The translations under genes and the position numbers were made by a program. Below, one piece after another: positions 1-7,817 of a stretch of 64,000 bases of DNA. Source of the stretch: Streptomyces tendae (GTDB lineage: Bacteria > Actinomycetota > Actinomycetes > Streptomycetales > Streptomycetaceae); contig NZ_CP043959.1 of assembly GCF_008632955.1 (NCBI RefSeq), positions 3,348,001-3,412,000 on the forward strand, written 5' to 3'. How positions within the stretch are numbered: the stretch's first letter is position 1; each line of letters starts with the position of its first letter. Below the pieces are notes generated by a model. That model did not search any database. It saw nothing but the letters and a program-made list of their open reading frames with translations, and was not told the origin of the DNA.

Positions 1-946
1 ACGCCTCGGCGATCCAGCCCGCCTCCAGCGCGTCCGCGATGGTGCACGGCGACGTGCGCGACCCGGCCACCACCTCGGTGAACGCGGTGAGTTCGGCGCG
101 GTAGGCGTCGGTGAAGCGGTCCATGAAGAAGTCGTGCGGCACACCCGCCGGGAACGTCACGCCCGGCTCGACGGAGCGCAGCGGCAGCTTGTCCTCGAGG
201 CCCACCGCGATGGAGTCGGCGAAGCCGTGGATCTCCATGCGGACGTCGTAACCCCGGCCGTTGTGGCGGCTGTTGGAGACCACGGCGATGGTGCCGTCGT
301 CCAGGGTGAGCACGGCGCCGGTGGTGTCTGCGTCACCCGCCTCCTTGATGAAGTCGGCGCCCCGGTTGCCGCCGACCGCGTACACCTCGGTCACCTCGCG
401 GCCGGTCACCCAGCGGATGATGTCGAAGTCGTGCACCGAGCAGTCCCGGAAGATGCCCCCGGACGCGGCGATGTACGCGGCGGGCGGCGGGGCCGGGTCC
501 AGGGTCGTCGAGCGTACGGTGTGCAGCGTGCCCAGCTCGCCCGCCCGGACGGCGGCGTGGGCGGCGACGAAGCCGGCGTCGAAACGGCGGTTGTAGCCGA
601 TCTGCACGGGCACGTCCCGGCCCGCGACGGCCTTCAGCACCTCGACGCCCTCGGTCATGGTGCGGGCGACGGGCTTCTCGCAGAAGACGGGGACACCCGC
701 CTCGACGCAGGCCGTGATCAGATGCGGGTGGGCGTCGGTCGCGGCGGCCACGACCACGCCGTCCACCCCGGCCGCCAGCAGGGCCTCGGGGGAGTCCGCG
801 ACCTGCGCGCCGAAGCGCTCCGCGGCGGCCTTCGCGGCGTCCGCGAACGGGTCGGAGACGACGAGGGACTCGACGGCGTCGAGCCCGGACAGGGTCTCGG
901 CGTGGAAGGCGCCGATGCGGCCGAGGCCGAGGATTCCGATGCGCAT
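1..946 (-). CDS. Gfo/Idh/MocA-family dehydrogenase (inositol 2-dehydrogenase-like), 3' end outside window
   Basis: NAD(P)-dependent dehydrogenase of the Gfo/Idh/MocA family, closest by eye to myo-inositol/scyllo-inositol 2-dehydrogenases, which oxidise a ring or sugar hydroxyl to a ketone in the cytosol. The protein opens with a Rossmann fingerprint (MRIGILGLGRIGAFHA) and carries the family hallmark FCEKPVA, whose Lys is catalytic. Further on it has YNRRFD and an SVHDFDIIRW stretch with the usual catalytic His region. About 315 residues are visible; the family is about 330-340, so only the C-terminal end is missing. The ATG at 946 is preceded by a GGAGCA-type ribosome site. It is the last visible gene of a minus-strand operon with the SDR and PhyH-type genes, 68 nt after the SDR stop. 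The exact substrate is not known. Confidence 0.9.
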   Translation of the reverse strand, partial: MRIGILGLGRIGAFHAETLSGLDAVESLVVSDPFADAAKAAAERFGAQVADSPEALLAAGVDGVVVAAATDAHPHLITACVEAGVPVFCEKPVARTMTEGVEVLKAVAGRDVPVQIGYNRRFDAGFVAAHAAVRAGELGTLHTVRSTTLDPAPPPAAYIAASGGIFRDCSVHDFDIIRWVTGREVTEVYAVGGNRGADFIKEAGDADTTGAVLTLDDGTIAVVSNSRHNGRGYDVRMEIHGFADSIAVGLEDKLPLRSVEPGVTFPAGVPHDFFMDRFTDAYRAELTAFTEVVAGSRTSPCTIADALEAGWIAEA

Positions 947-1014
947 GGGGCGGTGCTCCTTCGGTGCGGGTGGTGCTGGGGGTACTGCCGGTGCGGTCGG
1001 GCGCGGGGGGACGG

Positions 1015-1791
1015 TCAGTCGAGGCCGCCGAGGACGTTCTGGTCCCAGTCGATCACGGACCCGGTGACCACCCCGGACCGCTCGGAGAGCAGCAGGACCA
1101 CGAAGTCGGCGATCTCGTCCGGCCGGCCGAGCTTCCCCATCGGCAGCCGCGCCGCGGCCCGCTCCCGCCAGTCGTCGCCGGCGCCGTGGAAGGTGCGCTG
1201 GGTGGCGTCCTCGCCCTCCGTCGCGGTCCAGCCGATGTTCAGGCCGTTGATCCGGATCCGGTCCCACCGGTGCGCGTGCGCCGCGTTGCGGGTCAGGCCC
1301 ATCAGCCCCGCCTTCGCGGCGACGTACGGCGCGAGGAACGGCTGCCCGCCGTGCGCCGAGGAGGTGATGACGTTGACGATCGTGCCGGGCTCGGCGCGCC
1401 GCACCATGTCGGCGACCGCCGCCTGCATGGCGAAGAACGGCGCCTTGAGGTTGATCGCGATGTGCTGGTCGAACAGCTCGGGCGTGGTGTCCAGGAGCGT
1501 CCCGCGTGAGGTCAGTCCGGCGGAGTTGACCAGACAGTCGATTCGGCCGTACGCCTGGACGACCTGGGCGACCGATTCCCTGGCCTGCTCCGCGTCGGCC
1601 AGGTCGGCCCGTACGAACATGGCCTTGCCGCCCTGCCCGGCCAGTTCGGCGACCAGCGCCTCACCCGGCTCCGGGCGGCGGCCGCTGACCGCCACGACCG
1701 CGCCCTCGCGCACCGCGGCCCGTGCGACGGCGGCACCCACACCCTGGCTGCCGCCGTTGACGAGGACGACCTTGTCGTCGAGAAGTCCCAT
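1015..1791 (-). CDS. SDR family oxidoreductase
   Basis: Classical short-chain dehydrogenase/reductase of 258 residues, a normal length. The cofactor-binding glycine motif reads NGGSQGVG near residue 12 (Asn replaces the usual Thr), followed by the NSAG motif and the catalytic Tyr156-Lys160 pair in APYVAAKAG. The reaction is probably reversible oxidation of a secondary alcohol with NAD(P). It lies 31 nt after the PhyH-type gene and 68 nt before the inositol-dehydrogenase-like gene, all on one strand, so it is likely a step of the same carbohydrate or polyol pathway. The start ATG follows a GGAAGGACATC ribosome site. Confidence 0.92.
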   Translation of the reverse strand: MGLLDDKVVLVNGGSQGVGAAVARAAVREGAVVAVSGRRPEPGEALVAELAGQGGKAMFVRADLADAEQARESVAQVVQAYGRIDCLVNSAGLTSRGTLLDTTPELFDQHIAINLKAPFFAMQAAVADMVRRAEPGTIVNVITSSAHGGQPFLAPYVAAKAGLMGLTRNAAHAHRWDRIRINGLNIGWTATEGEDATQRTFHGAGDDWRERAAARLPMGKLGRPDEIADFVVLLLSERSGVVTGSVIDWDQNVLGGLD

Positions 1792-1822
1792 GATGTCCTT
1801 CCGGGTTCTTCGGTGTCGGGGT

Positions 1823-2998
1823 TCAGCTCGCGCGGCGTGCGGCGGCGGCCCGCAGCTCGTCGCGCAGGGCCCGGGGGGTCCGGCCCTCGCGCAGCGCCCG
1901 GCGCACCACGTCGGCCTGCGAGGGCGGCGCGAGACCGTCGACCGGCGGGTCGTTGTCCAGGTTGGTGGGGAACGGGTAGCCCTCGGCGCTCGCCGCGATC
2001 ACGTTCTCCAGCCACTGCTCGGAGGCACCCTCGGCCTTGCGGGCCAGCAGCACCGGGTAGACGGCGCCCACCACGGCCTCCCGGTCCACGGTCTCCATGG
2101 CCCGCCCGAACGCGGAGGACACCTGGAGCAGGTTGGCCGCGCGCCGGATGTCCGCCGAGTGGTTGGCGCCGGCGGCGTGGAACAGGGCCGGGTTGAAGAA
2201 CACCGCGTCGCCCTTGGCCAGCGGCAGCTGGACGTGGTGCTCCTCGAAGTACGCCCGGAACTCGGGCCGCCGCCAGGCCAGGTAGCCGGGCTCGTACTTC
2301 TGCGAGTGCGGCAGGTACAGCGTCGGCCCGGACTCGACGGGCATGTCGCAGTGGGCGACGGCTCCCTGGAGGGTGAGCACGGGGGAGAGGCGGTGCACGT
2401 GCGCCGGGTAGGCGGCGGCGGTCTCGTCGGAGAGGAAGCCGAGGTGGTAGTCGCGGTGCACGGTCTGCGCCGCGCCGCCCGGGTTGACGACGTTGACCTG
2501 CGAGGTGACCTGGTAGCCGGGGCCCAGCCAGGCCGTGGACACCAGGGCGATCATGTCGTTGGCGTAGTAGTCGGCGAACGCCTCCGGGTCGTGCAGGGCC
2601 GCCTTCTCCAGGGCGTTCCACACCCGGTCGTTGGCGCCCGGCTTGGCGAAGTGGTCGCCGGCGGTGGCGCCGGAGGCACGCTGCTGCGCGATCAGGGCGT
2701 CGAACACGGCGGTGGTCCGGTCCACCACCGAGGTGTCGGAGAAGGCGCCGCGGATCACCACGATGCCGGGGCCGTCGGTGAGGGCGCGCACCAGTTCCGC
2801 CTGCGCGGAGCGGCGGTCGGCGAGCGCGAGCCGCTCGGCGTCGTAGAGCAGCACGTTCCGGTCGACGGCGGAGGCCAGCCCGTAGCCGGCGGCGTCGGTC
2901 GCCTGCTCGACCAGGGCGCGGAAGGCGTCCAGATCGCAGTCCCGCCGCGACAGCCAGGCGGCCGGCGCGGGGTTCTGCACGGAAGACGATGCGGACAT
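1823..2998 (-). CDS. Phytanoyl-CoA dioxygenase (PhyH)-like Fe(II)/2-oxoglutarate oxygenase
   Basis: Protein of 391 residues with the double-stranded beta-helix signature of the PhyH family: His181-x-Asp183 in VHRDYHLG and a distal His274 in NPALFHAAGANHS, the expected iron facial triad. Members hydroxylate small molecules or acyl chains using Fe(II) and 2-oxoglutarate. I chose the ATG at 2998 because GAAGGGACGACTCC supplies a ribosome site right before it; an upstream in-frame GTG at 3019 has none. This is the first gene of a three-gene minus-strand operon and is divergent from a LacI regulator, so it is probably controlled by that regulator. The substrate cannot be deduced. Confidence 0.82.
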   Translation of the reverse strand: MSASSSVQNPAPAAWLSRRDCDLDAFRALVEQATDAAGYGLASAVDRNVLLYDAERLALADRRSAQAELVRALTDGPGIVVIRGAFSDTSVVDRTTAVFDALIAQQRASGATAGDHFAKPGANDRVWNALEKAALHDPEAFADYYANDMIALVSTAWLGPGYQVTSQVNVVNPGGAAQTVHRDYHLGFLSDETAAAYPAHVHRLSPVLTLQGAVAHCDMPVESGPTLYLPHSQKYEPGYLAWRRPEFRAYFEEHHVQLPLAKGDAVFFNPALFHAAGANHSADIRRAANLLQVSSAFGRAMETVDREAVVGAVYPVLLARKAEGASEQWLENVIAASAEGYPFPTNLDNDPPVDGLAPPSQADVVRRALREGRTPRALRDELRAAAARRAS

Positions 2999-3107
2999 GG
3001 AGTCGTCCCTTCGGGTCACGGAGCGACGCGGGTGATGTCATTCTTGTCAGAGCAAACCCCTCGCACCACCATCAGGAAGCCATCAAAAACCCCTCAGGAG
3101 CAACCGC

Positions 3108-4142
3108 ATGGGCCACCCGTTCCCCATCCGGGAAATCGCACGTCAGGCCGGACTGAGCGAGGCCACGGTGGACCGGGTCCTCAACGGCCGCGGCGGGGTG
3201 CGGGAGAGCACCGCGCGCGAGGTGCACCGGGCCGTCGCCGACCTGGACCGGCAGCGCACCCAGGTCCGCCTGGTCGGCCGGACGTTCATGGTGGACATCG
3301 TCATGCAGTCGCCGGAGCGCTTCTCCACGGCCGTACGGGCCGCCCTGGAGGCCGAACTGCCCTCCCTGCACCCGGCGGTGGTGCGTTCCCGCTTCCACTT
3401 CCGGGAGACCGGACCGGCGGAGGAACTGGTCGCCGTCCTCGACCGGATCGCCCGCCGCGGCTCACAGGGCGTGCTCCTCAAGGCACCCGACGTCCCCGAG
3501 GTCACCGCCGCCGTCGGCCGGCTCGCGGCCGCCGGCGTCCCGGTCGTCACCCTGGTGACGGACCTGCCGGTCAGCGCCCGCGTCGGCCACGTCGGCAGCG
3601 ACAACCGCGCGGCGGGCGCCACCGCCGCCTACCTCATGGGGCAGTGGCTCGGCGACCGGCCCGGCAACGTCCTCACCAGCCTCTCCAGCGGCTTCTTCCG
3701 CAACGAGGAGGAGCGCGAGATGGGATTCCGCAGCACCATGCGCGCCCGGCATCCGGAGCGCACCCTCGTCGAGATCGCCGAGGGCCAGGGCCTGGACGCC
3801 ACCCAGTACGACCTGGTCCGCGCCGCCCTGGAACGCGACCCGGAGATCCGCGCCGTGTACTCGATCGGCGGCGGCAACATCGCCACCCTGCGCGCCTTCC
3901 AGGACGCCGGCCGCGAGTGCGCCGTCTTCATCGCCCACGACCTCGACCACGACAACACCCGGCTGCTGCGCGAGCACCGGCTGTCCGCCGTCCTCCACCA
4001 CGACCTGCGCCACGACCTGCGCGAGGCATGCCACCTGGTGATGCGCGCCCACGGCGCGCTGCCTCCCGCCGGACCGATCCTGCCGTCCGCGATCCAGGTG
4101 GTGACCCCCTACAACATGCCGGCCCCCGCCGTGGGCGGGTGA
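3108..4142 (+). CDS. LacI-family transcriptional regulator
   Basis: DNA-binding regulator of 344 residues. The N-terminal helix-turn-helix reads IREIARQAGLSEATVDRVLNGRGGV, the classical LacI recognition and hinge region, followed by a periplasmic-binding-protein-like effector domain (residues about 65-335) with a typical HVGSDNRAAG sugar-binding loop. It is divergent from the PhyH-SDR-dehydrogenase operon across a 109-bp gap and most likely represses it until a sugar or polyol binds. The ATG is preceded by CAGGAGCAACCGC. The C-terminal half resembles the ribose/inositol-type repressors more than the galactose type. Effector unknown. Confidence 0.92.
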   Translation: MGHPFPIREIARQAGLSEATVDRVLNGRGGVRESTAREVHRAVADLDRQRTQVRLVGRTFMVDIVMQSPERFSTAVRAALEAELPSLHPAVVRSRFHFRETGPAEELVAVLDRIARRGSQGVLLKAPDVPEVTAAVGRLAAAGVPVVTLVTDLPVSARVGHVGSDNRAAGATAAYLMGQWLGDRPGNVLTSLSSGFFRNEEEREMGFRSTMRARHPERTLVEIAEGQGLDATQYDLVRAALERDPEIRAVYSIGGGNIATLRAFQDAGRECAVFIAHDLDHDNTRLLREHRLSAVLHHDLRHDLREACHLVMRAHGALPPAGPILPSAIQVVTPYNMPAPAVGG

Positions 4143-4160
4143 CCCGCCTGGCGTGTATCC

Positions 4161-4189
4161 CTGACCCCCGGTCGCACCGTGCCTACCGT
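4161..4189 (+). promoter_or_regulatory. Putative leaderless promoter of the TMEM175-like gene
   Basis: CTGACC at 4161-4166, a 17-nt spacer and TACCGT at 4184-4189, then 7 nt to the ATG at 4197. Spacing fits a vegetative promoter whose transcript starts at or next to the A of the start codon. Inferred from spacing only. Confidence 0.45.
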
Positions 4190-4196
4190 CGTGCGC

Positions 4197-4811
4197 ATGA
4201 GGAAACCGACCACGGAAGGAGGGCCCGACCGGCTGGTGGCGCTCTCCGACGGCGTCTTCGCCATCGCCATCACCCTGCTGGTCCTCGACATCTCCGTGCC
4301 GCAGGACCTGGACCCGGCACAGTTCCACCAGGCGCTCGCCGACACCCTGCCCAACCTGGGCGCCTACGCCGTCAGCCTGGCGGTGCTGGGCGGCTTCTGG
4401 CGCGACCACCGGGCGATCTTCCGCCCGGTGCGGCAGGTCGACCCCGACGTGATCGGACTGACCGTCCTCGGCCTGGGCCTCGCCGCACTGCTGCCCTTCC
4501 CCACCGCGCTGGTCTCCGAGTACGGCCACGAACGCGTCTCCGTGGTCGTCTACTCGGCGGCCGTGGCCTCCCTCGGCGCCGTCCACCTCGCGCTCGCCGC
4601 CGTCATCGCCCGCCGGCCCTGGCTGCGCGGCGGCGCCGAACCCGTCCGGGACCAGTTCCTCTACGCCATCGATCTGGGGGCCACGGTGGTGGTGTTCGTG
4701 GTGACCATTCCGCTGACCCTGCTGGTGGGGCCCGCCGCCATGTGGTGGTGGCTGGTGCTGCTGCCGGTCAAGGTGTGGCTGGGACGGAGGGAGAACGCGG
4801 CGGCGGGGTGA
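4197..4811 (+). CDS. TMEM175-like potassium channel protein (DUF1211)
   Basis: Integral membrane protein of 204 residues. The first helix carries the TMEM175 filter signature RLVALSDGVFAIAITLLVLDI, matching the (R)xxx(S)DxVFAIxxTLLVLDI pattern of bacterial K+ channels of this family, which assemble as tetramers in the plasma membrane. Five further hydrophobic segments follow, the last ending in WWWLVLLPVKVWLGRR. The ATG at 4197 is preferred over an in-frame GTG at 4179 because a promoter at 4161-4189 would start the mRNA at this ATG. It stands alone between a LacI gene and a convergent dehydrogenase, so context gives no added role. Confidence 0.8.
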   Translation: MRKPTTEGGPDRLVALSDGVFAIAITLLVLDISVPQDLDPAQFHQALADTLPNLGAYAVSLAVLGGFWRDHRAIFRPVRQVDPDVIGLTVLGLGLAALLPFPTALVSEYGHERVSVVVYSAAVASLGAVHLALAAVIARRPWLRGGAEPVRDQFLYAIDLGATVVVFVVTIPLTLLVGPAAMWWWLVLLPVKVWLGRRENAAAG

Positions 4812-4834
4812 GTACCGTCGCCCCGGCGGGGGAG

Positions 4835-5998
4835 TCACGCCGGCGCGTCCACCGTCACCCAGGACCCGCTCTCCGCCGACCGCACCATCGCGTCCAGCAC
4901 GACGGCGCCGCGCACGGCGTCGGCGAGCGTGGCGCCGTACGGGACGCCCTCGGCGACCGACCGCAGGAAGCGGTACGCCTCGATCACCTTCAGGTCGTCG
5001 TACCCCATGGCGTTCGCGGCGCCCGGCTGGAACGCCCCGAACTCCCCGTCTCTCGGCCCGACGTACACGGTGCTGACCGGCTGGTCCTGGTAGCCGGTGC
5101 CGCGGCTGACCCCCAGTTCGTTCATCCGGCGGAAGTCCCAGAACACCGCGCCCTCGGTGCCGTGCACCTCGAAGCCGTAGTTGTTCTGCTCGCCCACCGA
5201 GACCCGGCAGGCCTCCAGCACGCCACGCGCACCGGAGGCGAACCGCAGCAGACAGCTGACGTAGTCCTCGTTCTCCACAGGGCCGAGCTCACCCCCCGCC
5301 GCGCGGGAGTGGCCGGCCGTGGCGCCGGCCGGGCGGGCCCGCTCGGGGCAGAAGATCGCCGTGTCGGCGGTCAGCGAGGTGATGTCGCCGAGCAGGAAGC
5401 GGGCCAGGTCGGCGCCGTGCGAGGCCAGGTCGCCGAGCACCCCGCTGCCGCCGCGCTCCCGCTCGTAGCGCCAGGTCAGCGCCGAGTCGGGGTGCGCCGC
5501 GTAGTCGCTGAACAGCCGCACGCGGGCGTGGGTGACGGTGCCGATCGCACCGGAGGCGATCAGTTCGCGGGCAGCCTCCACGGCGGGCGCGTTGCGGTAG
5601 TTGAAGCCGACGGCACCCTGGACGCCGGCCTTGGCGGCCGCGTCCGCGACGGCCCGGGCGTCGTCCGCGGTGAGACCGACCGGCTTCTCGATCCAGATGT
5701 GCTTGCCGGCCTCCGCCAGGGCGACGCCGATCTCGCGGTGCAGGAAGTTCGGCGCGGTGATGCTGACGGCCCGCACGCGCGGGTCGGCGGCCACGTCGCG
5801 CCAGTCCCGGGTCGTCGAGGCGAACCCGAACTGCGCGGCGGCCTCCTCGGCCCGGCCCGGCACCTCCTCGGCGACGGTGATCAGCTCCGGACGCAGCGGC
5901 AGCCCCGGGAAGTGGTGCGCGACCCGTGCGTAGGCCTGGGTGTGCACCCGCCCCATCCAGCCGAATCCGACGACGGCGACGCCCAGCGCATCCACCAT
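4835..5998 (-). CDS. Gfo/Idh/MocA-family oxidoreductase
   Basis: Second Gfo/Idh/MocA dehydrogenase of the window, 387 residues. Rossmann fold VAVVGFGWMGRVHTQAYAR at the N-terminus, the catalytic-lysine motif WIEKPVG, and GVLGDLASHGADLARF, which fits the conserved Asp/His region of the family. Such enzymes oxidise or reduce sugars and cyclitols with NAD(P). The ATG at 5998 follows GAGAGAGGCAGTC; an upstream GTG at 6037 would overlap the likely promoter. A 26-bp palindrome lies at 6055-6080, about 57 nt upstream, a probable operator. It may belong to the same catabolic regulon as the operon at 1-2998. Confidence 0.88.
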   Translation of the reverse strand: MVDALGVAVVGFGWMGRVHTQAYARVAHHFPGLPLRPELITVAEEVPGRAEEAAAQFGFASTTRDWRDVAADPRVRAVSITAPNFLHREIGVALAEAGKHIWIEKPVGLTADDARAVADAAAKAGVQGAVGFNYRNAPAVEAARELIASGAIGTVTHARVRLFSDYAAHPDSALTWRYERERGGSGVLGDLASHGADLARFLLGDITSLTADTAIFCPERARPAGATAGHSRAAGGELGPVENEDYVSCLLRFASGARGVLEACRVSVGEQNNYGFEVHGTEGAVFWDFRRMNELGVSRGTGYQDQPVSTVYVGPRDGEFGAFQPGAANAMGYDDLKVIEAYRFLRSVAEGVPYGATLADAVRGAVVLDAMVRSAESGSWVTVDAPA

Positions 5999-6054
5999 GA
6001 CTGCCTCTCTCCGGCCGGGTCCTGTTCCGCCCGCCACCTTCGGGTCCGGCTCGG

Positions 6055-6080
6055 TGTCCTGTCAACCATTTGACAGGACA
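6055..6080. promoter_or_regulatory. 26-bp palindrome (probable operator) upstream of the Gfo/Idh/MocA gene
   Basis: Arms TGTCCTGTCAA (6055-6065) and TTGACAGGACA (6070-6080) are perfect reverse complements around a 4-nt spacer. TTGACA inside each arm could serve as a -35 box on either strand, so a bound repressor would block transcription of the dehydrogenase (and could touch the tRNA promoter). The binding protein is unknown; the nearby LacI is one possibility. Confidence 0.6.
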
Positions 6081-6183
6081 ATCCGAGGGGCGGGCGTGCG
6101 GCGCCCCCGCCCCGGCCTGTCCCCTCCCGTGCATACGGTAGGGTTGACCTGCGAGATCACGCGGTTCACCGCGGGAGCCGCAT

Positions 6184-6257
<74 letters not shown>

Positions 6258-6267
6258 CGATGCGAGG

Positions 6268-6300
6268 ACAGGGGCCCGCCGTTCGACGGCGGACCCCTGT
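6268..6300 (+). terminator. Terminator hairpin after tRNA-Pro
   Basis: ACAGGGGCCCGCCG pairs with CGGCGGACCCCTGT (13 of 14 pairs) around a 5-nt TTCGA loop, 11 nt after the tRNA. Confidence 0.8.
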
Positions 6301-6338
6301 TCGCGTGACGAGGAATCCAACCCGGGGCAACGGGTGTT

Positions 6339-6806
6339 GTGCGGGACGTGACGACACGACCGGGACCCCGTTCCCTCACCGACGACGCTCTCTCCGACCT
6401 GCTCGGCGCACAGCGGTTCGGCACGCTGGCCACGGTCAGACGCAGCGGCCACCCGCACCTCAGCACGATGGTGTACGACTGGGACCCCGACACCCGCACG
6501 GTGCGGTTCTCCACCACGGCCGACCGCGTCAAGGTCGCGCACCTGCGCCGCGACCCGCACGCGGCGCTGCACGTACAGGGCGACGACGTCTGGTCGTTCG
6601 CGGTCGCCGAGGGCGAGGCCGAGCTGTCGGACGTCACGACGGTGCCGGGTGACGCGGCCGGCCGGGAACTGCTCGACATCGTCTCGCGGTTCGCCCGCCC
6701 GGACGACGAGGACGCCGTCCTGCAACAGCTGGTCGACGAACGGCGGTTGGTCATCCGCCTGAAGGTGAACCGGCTGTACGGAACGGCGCTGGACGTCGAG
6801 GGTTAG
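6339..6806 (+). CDS. PPOX-class, probable F420-dependent flavin-like oxidoreductase
   Basis: Protein of 155 residues with the split-barrel fold of pyridoxamine-phosphate-oxidase-like proteins: LLGAQRFGTLATVRRSGHPHLSTMVYDWD and FSTTADRVKVAHLRRDPHAALHV are the standard cofactor-phosphate-binding strands. In actinomycetes such proteins usually use coenzyme F420 (FDOR-B type) or bind heme or FMN. GTG start; another GTG three codons downstream is also possible. Stand-alone gene after the tRNA terminator. Cofactor assignment is inference from the family. Confidence 0.82.
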   Translation: MRDVTTRPGPRSLTDDALSDLLGAQRFGTLATVRRSGHPHLSTMVYDWDPDTRTVRFSTTADRVKVAHLRRDPHAALHVQGDDVWSFAVAEGEAELSDVTTVPGDAAGRELLDIVSRFARPDDEDAVLQQLVDERRLVIRLKVNRLYGTALDVEG

Positions 6807-6937
6807 AGCGGGCCCTGCGGGCAGGCGCGGGCCGGTGGCGTCTCCGGAGGGGAACACCAACTGGCCTGCGCCCGGCGGGATCACCCCTCAGGGCCTGCCG
6901 TACGACGACCGAGACGGAGGCGCCCGGCCTCCACTTC

Positions 6938-7369
6938 TCATCCCCGCGGACCGACACCCTGGGCGCCCGCGGCGATCAAAACGGCGACGGTCTCCGGGTA
7001 CGGACCCTCCTCCGCCCACCGGAGCGGCGTACGGCCCGTCCCGTGGTCCTCCCGGAGGCAGGGGTCGGCCCCGTGGGCGAGGAGCACCCGCACCGTCTCC
7101 GTGTGCCCCCAGCACGCGGCCCCGCACAGGGGCGTGCCCTCGCTCCCATGTCCGCTCTCGGTGTCGGGGAGTGCGCCGCTTTTCAACAGACTCCGTACGT
7201 TGTCGGCGGCTCCGTGGACCGCCGCGGCGTAGAGAGGCGTGGTGCCCTCGGGATCGCGGGCCTCCGGGTCGGCCCCGGCCCGCAGCAGGGCGTCGATCTC
7301 ACGGCTGTCACCGAACGGCGCCGCCCCGACCAGCCGACGGGTCAGCTTCTTCTGCCGCCGCCTGTTCAC
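6938..7369 (-). CDS. Ankyrin-repeat protein
   Basis: Small protein of 143 residues made almost wholly of ankyrin repeats: DSREIDALLRAGADPEARDPEG, TTPLYAAAVHGAADNVRSLLKSGA, GTPLCGAACWGHTETVRVLLAHGADP and a last partial repeat RTPLRWAEEGPYPETVAVLIAAGA. It lacks a signal peptide and should be a cytosolic protein-protein binding module. Its GTG start overlaps the TGA of the VOC gene by 4 nt (GTGA), so the two are translationally coupled. They lie downstream of the CHAT protease gene on the same strand, making it a possible accessory of that locus. Confidence 0.85.
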   Translation of the reverse strand: MNRRRQKKLTRRLVGAAPFGDSREIDALLRAGADPEARDPEGTTPLYAAAVHGAADNVRSLLKSGALPDTESGHGSEGTPLCGAACWGHTETVRVLLAHGADPCLREDHGTGRTPLRWAEEGPYPETVAVLIAAGAQGVGPRG

Positions 7370-7785
7370 GACTGCTCCTCGTCCAGGTAGAGACAGAAGG
7401 GGTGACCGGCGGGGTCGAGCATCACCCGGACGTTGTCCTGCGGCTGATCGCCGGCCTCCCGCGCGCCGAGTTGCAGCGCGTGCGCGACGGAGGCCGGCAG
7501 ATCGACGACCTCGAAGTCCAGGTGCATGGTGATGCGCTGGGCGCCTTCTCGTGCGGGCCAGACGGGAGGGACGTAGGGGTCCGAGAGCTGGAAGGCCACG
7601 TACCCCACGCCCTCCGGAGGAGCGACGACCGCGCCGTCGGGCTCCTCCTTGCCGATCTCCCAGCCCAACAGCTCCGAGTAGAAGCGGGCGAGCGCCGACG
7701 GATCAGGCGCCTCCAGCACGACGCCCCACCAGTCGCGCCGCGACGCACGAGGAGTACCGGGTTCATGACTGGCTCGTCCACGCAT
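7366..7785 (-). CDS. VOC-family (glyoxalase/bleomycin-resistance-like) protein
   Basis: Single-module vicinal-oxygen-chelate protein of 139 residues: WWGVVLEAPDPSALARFYSELLGWEI is the first beta-alpha-beta unit and MLDPAGHPFCLYLDEEQS the last strand with a metal-ligand-type acidic residue. Proteins of this class bind or modify small electrophiles or act as drug-binding proteins; the substrate is unknown. ATG at 7785 has GGAGAAG upstream. It begins 32 nt after the CHAT gene stop and overlaps the ankyrin gene, so the three are probably one operon. Confidence 0.85.
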   Translation of the reverse strand: MRGRASHEPGTPRASRRDWWGVVLEAPDPSALARFYSELLGWEIGKEEPDGAVVAPPEGVGYVAFQLSDPYVPPVWPAREGAQRITMHLDFEVVDLPASVAHALQLGAREAGDQPQDNVRVMLDPAGHPFCLYLDEEQS

Positions 7786-7817
7786 GCGTCAACTTCTCCC
7801 ATGTCGCACCACGCCTC

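Noticed and set aside
134..6073. A single 1979-codon open frame on the plus strand
   Set aside because: It runs antisense through clear dehydrogenase, SDR and PhyH genes and gives a low-complexity Arg/Gly/Val protein; a GC-rich shadow frame.
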